A stretch of 64,000 nt of DNA from Dillenia suffruticosa (lineage: Eukaryota > Streptophyta > Magnoliopsida > Dilleniales > Dilleniaceae). The notes below the pieces were generated by a model. That model searched no databases. It was given only the letters and a program-made list of their open reading frames with translations, and had not been told where the DNA came from. Position 1 is the stretch's first letter. Every line of letters starts with the position of its first letter. Of this stretch, positions 1-12,185 are shown piece by piece. Both the position numbers and the translations under genes were made by a program. The stretch spans positions 250,501-314,500 of the forward strand of contig JAVTVX010000030.1 of assembly GCA_033439265.1 (NCBI GenBank), in the 5' to 3' direction.

Positions 1-732
1 CTTCAGTATCCGCAGATCAGCAACATTTACTTTTCATGAATTTAGTTTAACAGTAATTAGACACTTACATGCCGTGAGAGAGAGAAAGACTTAGTGGATT
101 ACAACCCTCCCAAAACAAAGAAGCAAAAATACTCAGTTGTCATGACTGTGGCACCTGAAATAGGGTGCCACCTCCTAACCTGAGTAATAGATGTTGATTT
201 TGTGCACCTGAGAAAAAAGCATGCCTAGGTTTGTCTACCTAACTACTTCAATCGTCAAGGGGATAAATCTTTTTTTTTTCTCAATTGAGGTATAACGCAA
301 AGGCGTGTCAATAGGATTCCTAGGAGACTTGACCACCTATGATCATGGACAAGAAGAAGCAAAAGCAGTTTCAGGATGATTTCTAAGAGAGTTTTCCAAC
401 AAGGGCTAAGAAAACATTAAAAATCAGACATGAATTGCCTGATAAAAATCACAATATATATAATTACGATATTTTTTTATTAAAAATTGCTAAGAAACTT
501 AAAATTCAGTAATATTTCTAATGATTTAATTGATACTACTCCACAACCTCAAAAAAGAAGTTAGTCCCACAGAAATCGACATCAAGCACACAAGAGAATT
601 TAAAAAAAAAAAAAGGAAGAGAAAACCGGTGTCACCGATGCCCTGGACATATTCAAACTATAATAGGAAATGTCTAAAGGGCATGTGAAATTGAACCGCA
701 GAAAGAGAGAGAGAGAAGAGGGAGAGAAATAC
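1..732 (-). other. Intron 1 of the COX23-like gene, open at the window edge
   Basis: The minus-strand exon at 733-823 ends at a GT donor (bases 732-731). No second exon with the expected second CX9C segment was found in the remaining 730 bases, so the intron probably runs off the left edge. The stretch is AT-rich and non-coding, with a purine-rich GA tract near 700-725 and a T run near 269-280. Confidence 0.5.
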
Positions 733-823
733 ATTTGAGAGAAGCGGTATATCGGGCGTAGCAGAGGGAATCGGAGAGCCTGGAAGCATTTGGATATGGT
801 GGGGTCATATCCTTGGACGCCAT
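733..823 (-). CDS. COX23: COX23-like cytochrome c oxidase assembly factor, exon 1 (partial)
   Basis: COX23 is a small twin-CX9C protein of the mitochondrial intermembrane space, needed for copper delivery to cytochrome c oxidase. On the minus strand the exon opens with ATG at 823 and encodes MASKDMTPPYP followed by NASRLSDSLCYARYTASLK. The next codon is split by the intron (T before the GT donor at 732) and would give Cys. Cys20 plus that Cys form the first C-x9-C motif (C-YARYTASLK-C). The start closely resembles the plant COX23 N-terminus as I remember it. Only the first 30 residues are visible; the second CX9C helix lies outside the window. The GC-rich leader lies at 824-920. The gene is divergent from the ROP-like gene about 3 kb away. 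Another twin-CX9C protein is possible but less likely given the PPYP and TASLKC matches. Confidence 0.75.
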
Positions 824-1278
824 AACTCCGCCGTACTCAGTCGGTGCCTCTTTCTTCTTCTCGAATAGGATGCGACTGGGGTTGGGAGTTGAAAGTCGGC
901 AATGAATTTGGGCTGGGGGCGGATCCCGTACAGATTAATTAATAAATTAAATGGAGACATGGCCTGGCTTGGCCTGGCCTGGCCCGGCCCCCGCGTCCCC
1001 GAGATTGGGCTTCACATCTTATCCGGACAAATGGGATGTTTTTTCTCGTAGTATATCGATAGATATACTAACACTTGGTTAACACTTGGTTGATTTAGTA
1101 ATAAAAACATACCTAAAAATCAATATTCAAATTTTAGTAGTGATAAAAATAATATTGAGAGAGTTCACTCTTGATTAAAATCTGACAGTAGCTCGACCAA
1201 GATTAGTCGAAATAAAGATCCGGATACTCGACGGTGAATCAAATCCAAGGAACGAAAAAAAAACCGATCGATATTTTG

Positions 1279-1437
1279 AATCATATTCCGATTAATCCGA
1301 TTTGAGACTTACAGTAGCTCATTTAGGGGGTTATCCTCCCAATATATTTTGCTTAATACCTAAATCACGAGTCGAATTCAGAATTTTAATTAAGAAATTT
1401 AACGTCACATACTACTGAACCAATTAACTGTTAGTAT
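1279..1437 (+). repeat. Dispersed 160-bp repeat, copy A
   Basis: This stretch aligns over about 160 bases with 1519-1681. Both share the order: ATTCCGA..AATCCGATT, CTTA..AGTAG, CATTTA..GGGG, a GAGTCGAATT core, TTAA..AATTTAA.GTCACAT, and an end near TGTTAGTA. Identity is about 70-75% by eye. A third, AT-degraded copy lies on the minus strand at 36480-36655. No coding capacity or terminal repeats were seen; class unknown. Confidence 0.6.
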
Positions 1438-1440
1438 CCA

Positions 1441-1500
1441 GATAAGTGGGATGATATATATAATATATAATACATAATATATATATATATATATATTTAG
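1441..1500. repeat. AT microsatellite
   Basis: Imperfect (AT)n and TATA-type tract lying between the two copies of the 160-bp repeat. Confidence 0.8.
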
Positions 1501-1518
1501 TATAATATCAAGCGGTAT

Positions 1519-1681
1519 CCGAAACTATATTCCGACTAATCCGATTCGGTACTTATAGTAGTCCATTTAAAGGGGCTATCCTCTCAACGTAATCTGCTCC
1601 ATGTCCAAGTCGTGAGTCGAATTTGGGATCTTGATTAAGGAATTTAATGTCACATCCCAGTAGACAAATTGACTATTGGTA
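1519..1681 (+). repeat. Dispersed 160-bp repeat, copy B
   Basis: Direct-orientation partner of 1279-1437, about 80 bases downstream of it. It keeps a slightly better preserved GAGTCGAATTTGGGATC core. The spacing suggests local duplication or two insertions of the same family. Confidence 0.6.
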
Positions 1682-2682
1682 TAATATATAATATATATTT
1701 TCATAAATCATTGATATCTGATAATCATTTTGACTTTGACTAAATTTAATTTAAATCGGTTTAGACACCAAAACTCTCTTGTTAGATTTATTTGACACCG
1801 GTAGAAACATGGTAATTTTCAAAAAATTAAAAATTTAAATTTCAAATAGCATCTCAATGTGTAAATTTTCAAAATTCGTAAATTACAAATTCTCTTGTAC
1901 AAATCGCTCGATCGATATGATAATCACGTAATACGAATCTCATTGTAATACCACAACATCTTAATTATGAGTTTGATAAATCACAACAACGGAAAATTTT
2001 CCTACTCAAAATTTGATGATCCCTCAATTAATTTTCACTCTAGAAAATTAATTTCTCTCTCGAAATCACACTCACTCTTGATTGTGTTCATATAAAGAAT
2101 GTTTCTCACTGAAACTCAAATTTAAGATACACAGAGAGTATTAGAGATTTACTTGGGGAGATATCAAGGGAGTTGAGAGAATGAGTTAACTGTGTATTAT
2201 TTATTATCACTTAATTATAATTTAAATAAATTCAAATTATTTATATGTGGTAAAATGCACCTACCCACATGGGAATATTTATTAACATCTCTCGGCATCT
2301 ATTTATCCATACAGATGACTTAAATGAGATTTTACTTTAATGGTATTAATAATCGGTTATTGAATCAACTAAATGTTAGTAGAGAGATAAAATATATAAG
2401 GATAAATTAAATGAATTAAATTTTGAGTAATATTATTTAGGGAAAATAATTTTGAAATCAAATAAATTAGTGGCAATTATGTATGTAATTTTTATTTATT
2501 CTTTAAATTAATAAAACAATGAATTCTTTTTTCTATTTTTATCTCTAAGCTCACCTTTTCCTTTTCTTTATTTTTCATTTTTCAATTCTTTAGATATTCA
2601 ATTTACTTAAGTCCAATTCCTTTTTTGTTGTTTGGATTTCTTTCTCCTCATTGTTGAACAAGTAAGTTTTTTGAATTCTGCA

Positions 2683-2718
<36 letters not shown>

Positions 2719-2719
2719 A
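2683..2719. repeat. CT microsatellite
   Basis: (TC)n tract with one TTT interruption. Open frames across it are repeat artefacts. Confidence 0.9.
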
Positions 2720-2828
2720 TTGCAAAGAAGTATTTTTGTTTTTTAATATTAAAATATGAACCAAACATGAGGGGAAATATAGAAACCAACCAAGAAAATT
2801 GTGCAGATCTAATAGATTTGAGATGTTG

Positions 2829-2831
<3 letters not shown>

Positions 2832-2882
<51 letters not shown>
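2832..2882. repeat. CT microsatellite
   Basis: Uninterrupted (CT)25 tract about 110 bases after the previous CT tract. Confidence 0.95.
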
Positions 2883-2886
<4 letters not shown>

Positions 2887-4166
2887 GATCTTAAGATCTT
2901 AAAATGAGGCTTCAAGTTATACATAGTATCATCCTTGGTGGTTTCTATTCTCGGGATTATGTTTACTATGTCGTTGGTTAGAAACTTGTTACTGTGAAGT
3001 TATAGGAAGGACTTTTCAATGATTTCATGGAAATGGGGTAGGGAAGATGGTAACTACTTAAATTTGTTGGCTGATCATTACACCGGGCTGTGACGTTTTG
3101 CTGCTTTCATTGTCCTGGCCATATGAAACTTGTAAGAACTACAAAAGTCATCTATACAAGTCATATAATTTTCATTATTGTACTTGAGAACTTTATTCCC
3201 TCTTCCTCTCAAAACCTTTGGTGCTGTATCTTAACCCTTATCTACGTTAATATGAATTAATTAGTTTTTAATTAAATTATCAGTATATTTTGATTAATTT
3301 GAATGAATATTTAATTAAAATATGATAATATGTATTAATACATCTATGTAGTATTTTTCCTGAGTAATAAGAAGGGGGTTAGAAAAGTGATGTTGCTTTG
3401 CTTTGAGCCAGTAATGAACTACTCATCGCGGTCAACCTATAAAAAAAGTTCGAATGGGGCCAACCCAAGGAAACAACAAGCAAGCTTTCCAACGAAAATG
3501 TGATATTTGAGAGCCCCCACCCCCCCCCGGCGGCAGTAATGGGAGGTGGAGGTGGGTAATATATATTTCTGCATTTTTTCGGTGGGTTGGGGGGTGGGGG
3601 TGGGCGTAGGTGATTGCGGGGGCGCAGGTGATTGCTTTGCATTTGGCTTTTTAATATCTGCCTAGCTGACAGCTTGAATTAAAGTCATCAACCCCACACT
3701 GTACCACCCTACAAAGGTCAAAGAAAAGCTTTCTTACTCTCCTCCCCCCCCCCCCTCATGAGAAAATGTGCTTAGCGATCTCTAAAAGCAGAGAGAAGCT
3801 GAGAGCATCAATTGGTAGTTCTTGGGGAGGATGAAATGAGCACAATTAGTAGTGGTACAACAACGACAACAGCAAGAAGCAAATTCATAAACTGTGTAAC
3901 TGTTGAGGGTGGAGCTGTTGGCAAGACTTGCCTACTTATCTCCTACACCACCAATTCTTCCCTACTGTACTTCCTCTATTCTCTATCTATCCCCCTCCAT
4001 TCCATGTTCCTTCTCTCAACCTTTCACTAAAATTCGGCTTTCTGGGACAAATTTGCAGGGCTATGTTCCAACAGTTTTTGACAATTTTAGTGCCCATGTT
4101 GCGGTTGATGGCCAGATTACTAACCTCGGTCTCTAGGATACTGCTAGTACATGCTAATGCCACTCA

Positions 4167-4167
<1 letters not shown>

Positions 4168-4201
<34 letters not shown>
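4168..4201. repeat. CT microsatellite at the left edge of the Copia fossil
   Basis: (TC)17 tract in intron 2 of the ROP-like gene, directly before the recognisable left LTR sequence. Confidence 0.9.
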
Positions 4202-4202
<1 letters not shown>

Positions 4203-4210
4203 ATTTCACA

Positions 4211-4572
4211 CATGCCTATAAATATAAGCTCGAGTGGAAGCTTGGAATAAGAACTTGAGGCAATGAGATTGAAACAGAAAGGAGAGGAGAAAGTAAGCAG
4301 AGATCTTGAGTTTGAAATAAAGCCTTCGAGTCTTTGCTCTTTTGGTGCAAAAAACATTTTCTGTAAGAGCTAGGTAAGGAAATTATCAAAAGGATTTGGG
4401 TTATAGATCAAGTGTGGTTTCCGTTATGTGATTTTACACTGATCAAAATAGCACGTGATTCAATCAAGCAATCGATCTGGATTCCCCTGCATAGTTGGAC
4501 GTCAGAGAAGAGGTGACCGGTTTTATGTTTTGAATTTCTTGTCTGATATTAATAATGTCTTGTTTTCTTTCC
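4211..4572 (+). repeat. Left LTR of the Copia fossil
   Basis: Aligns with 10453-10818 of the right LTR, from CATGCCTATA to the LTR end just before the primer-binding site. The preserved left copy is shorter than the right one. A TATA-like CTATAAATA lies at its start. Confidence 0.8.
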
Positions 4573-7500
4573 TTGGTATCAGAGCAATATGTGATTGAAT
4601 TCGTACTTGAATGAAGTGTTCTTTATCATAATTTTGCATGCATATTTTTCGCATGATAATAAACTTACATGCAAAATTTTCATGGTAAGATCCAACCCAA
4701 ACATTATTTATGAACGTTTTCTAAAATTTATGGCATATTATTATTCATACTTTTAGATGAAATTGAAATTAATTAGATGAAAATTCAAGAAAATGTGTTT
4801 TTCTATAAATTGTTCAATCTACATGAATATTTATGCATATGTCTACGCATATTCGTTGTGCATGTTTTGAAATGTGAGATATATACATTCTTATGCCATA
4901 TGTATGAGATTTTTATCCTAATAGGAGAATGAGATGGTTTAATTGAGACTCTCAACCCTAGAATTTGGTGCGTATATATTGACATAAATTTATATAGATA
5001 TTTTGGTTTCAAAAGATGATTGAAAGTTATGCGAACTTTCGATCTTATACTATTTATATATAGTAAATATTATTTCAATGATATATTACGGCCAATGTGT
5101 TCCAGTGCTAATAAATGTTTTGTGCTAATATTCATATGTATAATATAGAAAAAGAAAATGGCTATTGCAATAAAAAATATAGTGGCCGAATTAAATACGA
5201 ATAAGAAACTGAACGGTGATAATTTCGATGTTTAGCATTGAAAGGTTCAATAAATTCTTGAATAATAAGAATGTTTAGAAACTTTACATCACACTATGGA
5301 AGAATTAAAGTTTAGTGATACTTCTCAACAGCAGAAAGGTCACGAAGTATACAAGATTTGGAAAAAGAAAAATAATTACGTTCGTATTACGTTATTGAAC
5401 TGTATGCATGATGATCTGATGGTTGAGTTTGAAATATACCAAATAGCACATGAAATGTGGAATGCTTTAAAGGTAAAGTTTGGAGTGATTTCATCAACTT
5501 AGTTTAAACAGTTTATAATCAAGTTTGACACATATGTGAAAAAACAACATCACTCAATGAAACAGCATCTGCGGGAAATGTTAAACATAATTAATGAGTT
5601 GAAGTCTACTGGACATATATTGACGGATGAGTAGCAGATATAAACTGTCATTAGATCACTTTCTCAAAGTTGGGAACCGATGAAAATGAATATGACTCAC
5701 AATTCTACTATTAAAATATTTAAGGCATATTGAATTGGAAGATAAGCGTCTAGAGGCAGCTAGATCTTCCGGACAAGTTTATGTTGCTGAGTCCTTGACT
5801 CCAAACATAAAAAGAATAAGAGATTTTAAAAAAAAAACATTATAAATTAAAAAAAAAACCCTAATTGATCGCCGCAGGAGAAGTAAGCGCAGTGGAGGAA
5901 AGAAAAATGATAAGAGCAATCAAGCATATTATAATTGTGGCAAATTGGGCCACTATGCTTGTGAATGCATCGAGTCTAGAAAAGTATTGCTTAAATCTTT
6001 TTCACTTAATATTTGTATTTCTAGTACTATTATGTTCGCTAAATTAAATTCTTTTTGGACTCTTGAATCATGAGCAACAGATCACGTAGCTAGAGATAGA
6101 GAATCATTTGTTAAATATCGCTGAATTCTAGCTGATTTGAAGTTGATATATATAGAAAACAATACTAAAGTTGTTGTAAAAGGCATTGGTATTTGTAAAT
6201 TATTTTTTAAAGGGAGTCGCATCTTGTTCCTACATAATATTTTATACACACTAAATATTCGATATAACCTTGTATCGGTTACTGTCCTCATGCGTTTGGA
6301 TCTTAAATTGAATTTTCATAGTGATATTGTATATATCTATCATGATACTGAATATATTGGTTCTTCGCACTTTGTAAATGATTTTCTTATACTGGAGATA
6401 GTACAAAATAATAAAAATCATTGTAGTTGTTTTTCTTTGATTGCATCATCTAATGATCATAATATGGATGCAAATATATGACATGCTAGACTGGGCCATA
6501 TTGAGCAAGAAAGAATGCACAGGCTAGCCAAACAGAGACTTTTGGATAGTGTCTCAAAAGTAAACTTGTCAATATATGAGCATTGTCTAGTAGGAAAAAC
6601 AACAAGAAAAACTTTGGTAAAGAAACTAGAGCAAATCTTCCATTGCAATTAATCTATTCTGATTTATAAGGTCAATGAATGTAAAAGTAAGGTATGAAGC
6701 ATCCTATTTCATCACTTTAATCGATAATTTTAATCGTTTTGGTTATATTTATTTTATCTCTCATAAGTCAGAAGCATTGAATTGCTTTAAACTATATTTG
6801 AGATTGGTTGAAAATCAATTAAACAAAATGATTAAAGCAATGAGGATAGATCATGGATGTGAATATCTATCAGATCAATTTAGGGATCTATGTAATGAAA
6901 AATAAATAATTAGACAGCTCACTATTACTGATACTCCATTACAAAATGATATTACAGAAAGAATGAATAGAACCTTATTGGATATTGTTAGATTAATGAT
7001 AACGCAAGCGAATTTGTCAATCTCATATTGGATAGATGCTTTGTTGACTGCTGCCTATATATTTAATCATGTGCCCTCTAAATCAGTTACTTTAACTCTC
7101 TATGAACTTTGGATATGCCGAAAGCTTGATTTAAGTGATTTGCAACCCTAGGTCCGCAACATATATTTATGATTCAAACCATAAATATGGGAAACTAGGT
7201 TCTAGAGGAAAAAAAGTGTATATTTATTAGATACTCTGAACATTCAAAGATATGTGTATCCATCGGAGAACACCATGATGAAAGTTTAACTGAGATAGAA
7301 TCAAGAGATGCTATATTTTTAGAAAATGAATTTCTATTGAAAAATGAAATTGATAAGAATCTAACATTATATGAAATACAAAATTCTGATGGTATTAACA
7401 TTTCAAGTAGTTCAATAGCGAAAAATAATGAGATAATTCATTCTCTTGAATATAGTGGGAGTGAAATTCTATCGAATTATTCAATTTTACGAAAAATTCA

Positions 7501-10232
7501 ATTGCGGAGAAGTACTCATAAAAGTATTCTCTGTCATCATTTTGAGATTGAAGAAGAAGATTTTATGATAGCTCCACTTGATGAAAATGATCCTAAAACA
7601 TTTGAAAAGACCATTTCATCAATTAATAATGCATAATGGATAAGTCAATGAAAGAGGAAACAGAGACTGTGAAATCAAATCAGGTCTGGGTCGTGATTGA
7701 TTTGCCTTAAGGACGTAAGACTATTAGGAACAAATGAGTTCTCAAAATCAAATGTAAGACAGATGGATCTATTGAAAGATTCAAGACACGTTTGGTCGTT
7801 AGAGCTATATCCAAGAGGAAGGTATAGATTATGAAAAAAAATATTTTCGTTTGTTGTAAGGTTTACTTCAATACGTCTTATCCTTACTATTGTTGCTCAT
7901 TTGGATCTTGAATTGTATCAAATGGATGTTAAAACTATTTTTCTCAAAGGAGAATTGGATAAGAAAATCTACATAGAGCAATCTGTAGGTTTCATTGTTC
8001 AAGACCATGAGCGCAAGGTTTATAGACTCTGAAAATCGATTTATGGTCTTAAACAATCGTCCAGACAATGGTATTTAAAATTTCATTAAGCCATAGTTAC
8101 ATATAGATTTACGACAATTGAAGAGAACCATTGTATTTATATAAAATAGTTGAAAATAATTTTGTGATATTATCACTTTATTTGGATAATATCTTATTAG
8201 ATGAAAATAATTTGAATATTATTATTACTATTAAAAAGCGGTTATCTTTAAATTTTGAAATAAAAAATATGGATAAAGCGACTTACATACTTGTTGTGAA
8301 AATTCAAAGAAATCATTCAAAAAAGTTTCTTACTTTATTGCAGGAATCTTATATTTTGAAAATCTTAGAACGATTTCATATGTTATATTGCAAATCTATT
8401 GATACACTAATTGCAAAGTGTAAAACTCTTAATAAAGAAATGTGTCTTAAGACTCCATAAGATTCTGAATATATAGAAAGAGTTCCACATGCAAGTGCCA
8501 TAGGGAGCTTAACATATATCATGATATGTACTCGCTCTGATATTTGCTATGCAGTTGGATTGGCAAGCAGATATCAGTCAAATTCTGGACTAACTCATTG
8601 GCGAACGGTAAAGAAGATATTGATATATTTAAAAGATATCATTAATTACACTCTGTGCTATTAGGGTAACGATTTGCATTTGGCATGTTACACTGATATA
8701 GATTAGAGTGGTAACCTACATGAAAGAAAATCTACATTGGGACATGTATTCTTGTTAAATAACGACACAATATCTTGAAGTAGCAAGAAATAAACTCGCA
8801 TAACATTATCCATTATGGAGGCTGAGTTTGTTGCATGTACAATAGTTGTCCAGGAGGTTACTTGGTTTAAAAGATTCTTGAAAAATCTGTGAATAGTTGC
8901 CAATACCTCGATGCCCATAAGGATCAACTACGATAGTCAAGCGGCAATAGACTATATTAAGGATCCAAAGTATCATGGTAGGACAAATCATATAGGCACA
9001 AAATATCATTTTATCAAGAATATTATAGCACAAAAAGAAGTAATTTTATAACATATATCTACGCATAAAATGGTTGTAGACCCTCTTACTAAACCAATCC
9101 CTAAAAATGTATTTTTGTATTATGTTAAGATTTTGGAATTACGTAGATTGTAATGAGATATTTTAAATATTTAAATAATGATGTAGATATTTCATGAGAC
9201 AACATGTGTTACTTGTTAATTACATCTTATGCGGTATTAGCCCTAATGAGTATGTTGCCAAGCATAAGGTTGACTCTCTTTGACTCTCTCACATAAGTGA
9301 CCGCCTCAAGCGCTGTAAGAGTGTGTTGAGATGAGACTTATTTACACTCTCGATTTGTGAGCTACTAAATAACGTTAATAAAGTCAAGATGGGTGTAATA
9401 CTAGAAAAATCGTCTTGATATGAGTCAAGATAAGGCCTGACTAACAGACAGAATATGATAGCCCACAATCATGTAAGCTTGGTTAAAAGCCGGATGTGAG
9501 TTTCTAATGAAGCGCTCTGGATAGCGAGTTATTGTAAACTCGGGCTAAATACTTGTATGATAGTGTTTGAGCTAAGATCTATAGGTGTACAGAGAGTTTT
9601 CCACCATAGCAAGGGTTTTATACCACATGTGCTACAGATGACCAACAAAGGAAAGTGAGTGAGTTTTTATTATGAAAATCTCTGCCTCCTCACTATATGA
9701 GTACCTTCAACGGTGCCCTACGTGACTTTTGACAATGTTATAAGATAATGAACATATGCTTGCTATTTTGACATGTTTCTTATGATCATGTTTGATTCGA
9801 TCTTTCGAGACGTGCTAGGAAAGCAATTTGTTTTTTATTAAGTAACATGTGGGCTGCAAGAAAGACTATTTTGATTACACCTTTTATATGTATTCACTGG
9901 TCGATCAATTATGTTTTCTTTTCGGGAGTTGAGACATAATTGTGAATGCATGATGAAAAGTCAATATTAAGTATGACATTTGAGAGATTGGATATACTTT
10001 GATGGTGTAACAAAATGAGTTTGGGGTACAACGAGATACAAAAATATTTTGTACATTTTTTTGGGTTGCAGCCACTATGTTAACCCTAATAGGTACATAG
10101 TTTAGACTCCCAAATGTAGGTGGTGTACTCGTAGGTCGCACAACCCATTTTGTTGTATAAAAACGATGATTTCGTAGACTTAGATCTCAAGAAAGTTTGA
10201 ATGAGTTCGCCTCATTATGTGCAAGTGGAAGA

Positions 10233-10818
10233 TGTTGGAAGCCCTGTAGTTAAATCAATATTTGTAGGTGCCCATGATGTGTCGACCCAACTCGCTTCCA
10301 TCCACCGTCTTAGGAAGAAACTTTCAAATTGATTGCTTCCATCCATCACCTTAAGAAGAAGATTTCAAATCGATCACTTCTTTAGGAAGAAGATTTCAAA
10401 TTGATCACTTTCTCAGGAAGATGATTTCAAATTGATCACTCCTTCTCCAACGCATGCCTATAACTATGAGCTTGAGAGGAAGCTTGAAATAAGAACTTGA
10501 GGCAATAAGATTGAGAAAGAAAAGAGAGGAGAAAGTAAGAAAGAGCTCTTGAGCTTGAAATAGAGCCTTCGAATCTTTGCTCTTTCAGTGTAAAAAATCA
10601 TCTTCTGTTAGAGCTTTTTGTAAGAAAATCATCAAAAGAATTTGAGTTGTAGATCATGTGTGGTTTCCGTTTTGTGATTCCACACTAACCAAAAGAGTAC
10701 GTGATTCAATCAAGCAATCGATCCAGATTCTACGGCATAGTTGGATGTCGGAGAAGAGGTGACCCATTTTATGTTTTGAATTTCTTTTCTGATGTTGATA
10801 ATGTCATGTCTTCTTTCA
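10233..10818 (+). repeat. Right LTR of the Copia fossil
   Basis: Starts TGTTGGAAGCCC after a purine-rich CAAGTGGAAGA tract and ends CTTCTTTCA, giving the TG...CA ends expected of an LTR, 586 bases. It contains about four tandem units of roughly 30 bases (10302-10440), each built around AAGATTTCAAATTGATCACT, in the U3-like part upstream of the TATA-like sequence. Confidence 0.8.
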
Positions 10819-12185
10819 AATACAATCTGTATAATTTCTTGATAGTCCTATTTTAGTTATTGTAACAGGTCTATTTAAGGATCAAGGTTTTCAATATCCA
10901 AATAGGATTTTCCCCTACTAAAATATTTGAGGACATTTGGCATGCAAAATGCAGGTCAAGAAGACTATAACCGGCTGAGGCCTCTCGGTTATAGAGAAGC
11001 TGATGTATTTATCCTTGCTTTCTCTCTCATAAGTCGGCCTAGCTTTGAGAATATATCCAAGAAAGTAATGCCTTCTCCTTCCTTTTGTTTCATTTGTTGG
11101 CTTTAGTTATCAGTTGTATTAATTAACTTTTCTGTCTTGTCTCTGTAGCACTTACTTTGGCTTCATTTACTCCCCCTGGTGAAGTGGGTTCTAGAGATGA
11201 GACAATATGCTCCTTCGGTGCCCATACTTCTTGTGGGACCAAACTAGGTGATAAATCCTCTACTTTCTCTTTTATGGATTATTCTACTATTTTTGTTGGT
11301 ACAATTCAAGGGGTAGGATGACTCTCGAATGGATCATTTATCGTATATAGAGATAATAAAATAATTGGTGGTCACGTCCAATGGCTGCTTACCCCTGAGT
11401 ATCATATTCTTTTTATGTACGCATTGCAATTTTACTTTTTATCCACATTTTCCTTCTCCCATTCCAAGTAAGAGCAAAGAAAATGTCTACTCAATACTCA
11501 TAGTGTTTTATATACGTTCCCCAATGTACAATTATACCTTTGAATCATGGGATGAAACATGCGTTTCCGCAAAAATTTTCAGTTGCTGCCAGGTTAATTT
11601 GAGTTTAGTTATAGGATTCTTATTTTTTAGGTAGGTAAACATATGATTGGGTGACTCTCCTGTGGCTGTGTCCTGTCCATTTGTCTGTCTCCGTAGATAA
11701 GTGCCAGCACTGATGTTCACGCATCTTCCTGGTGTCCTTCTTTAGCAGATCTTAGAGAAGACAGGCAGTTTCTTATGGATTATCCAGGTGCATGTACCAT
11801 TTCAAGAGTACAGGCAAGTTTACTTCTATTTCCCATTGTATTGCGCATGTGCCATTTCAACAGAATGTTGCCCTCCTGAGAAGCTTATTTGAAAAACAAG
11901 AAGTATCATTACCTATTCATGATATTCTTTTTTCAGGGTGAAGAGCTAAAGAAACAAATAGGAGCCTTGAGATACATAGAGTGCAGCTCCAAGACACACC
12001 AGGTTTCTGTTTATTTATTTATTTATTTTAATGTTGTAATTCTAATTTTGGAAGAAATGCAGAATGTGAAGGGTGTATTTGATGCTGCGATTAAGGTGGT
12101 TCTCCACCATCGCAAGCCCAACAAACAAAAGAAAACATACAACCGTGCCTCTGCCTGCCGTTTTCTCCAAACTGTCAACTGCTGA

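Larger units (their letters stand above)
824..3835. other. Intergenic region between divergent genes
   Basis: The region holds a short GGCCT-type tandem run at about 960-1000, just upstream of the COX23-like leader. It also holds two diverged copies of a 160-bp repeat (1279-1437 and 1519-1681), AT and CT microsatellites, and long AT-rich sequence. G- and C-homopolymer tracts near 3520-3600 and 3740-3755 lie in the presumed promoter and leader of the ROP-like gene. No supported gene was seen. Confidence 0.5.
4211..10818 (+). mobile_element. Copia LTR retrotransposon fossil in ROP-like intron 2
   Basis: The order of parts is left LTR (about 4211-4572), a primer-binding site matching initiator Met-tRNA (TTGGTATCAGAGC at 4574-4586), gag with a CCHC zinc knuckle near 5930, protease and integrase (about 6050-7150), reverse transcriptase (about 7690-8460), RNase H (about 8690-9150), a non-coding stretch, a purine-rich site, and right LTR (10233-10818). 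The protease-integrase-RT-RNase H order defines Copia. The frame is interrupted many times, clearly more than a dozen, so it is a dead fossil. LTR-to-LTR identity over the shared part is roughly 85-88% by eye, which suggests an insertion several million years old or more. It lies in the same orientation as the host gene. Confidence 0.9.
3836..12185 (+). pseudogene. Decayed RAC/ROP GTPase gene, ROP8/ARAC9-like
   Basis: RAC/ROP proteins are plant Rho GTPases acting at the plasma membrane. Six exons can be traced: 3836-3966, 4059-4146, 10955-11064, about 11695-11813, 11937-12002 and 12063-12185. They show an Ala/Thr-rich start and a P-loop (GGAVGKTC), then [46 protein letters not shown] and YIECSSK. 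The [13 protein letters not shown] and YPGACTI segments and the long Ser/Thr start fit Arabidopsis ROP8 best. It is broken as a GTPase. One base is missing near 3955 before the switch I sequence. The switch II tryptophan codon is TAG (4134-4136) and the DTAG glycine would be Ser. Exon 4 lacks most of VVLVGTK. The C-terminal CRFL box no longer ends the protein because the stop is now CAA (12168-12170). Introns are kept, so this is a duplicated or orthologous gene, not a retrocopy. The Copia fossil in intron 2 inflates the locus to 8 kb. Confidence 0.85.

Noticed and set aside
2607-2924. Open frames of about 100 codons over CT tracts
   Set aside because: They consist of Arg-Glu or Ser-Leu repeats from the microsatellites.
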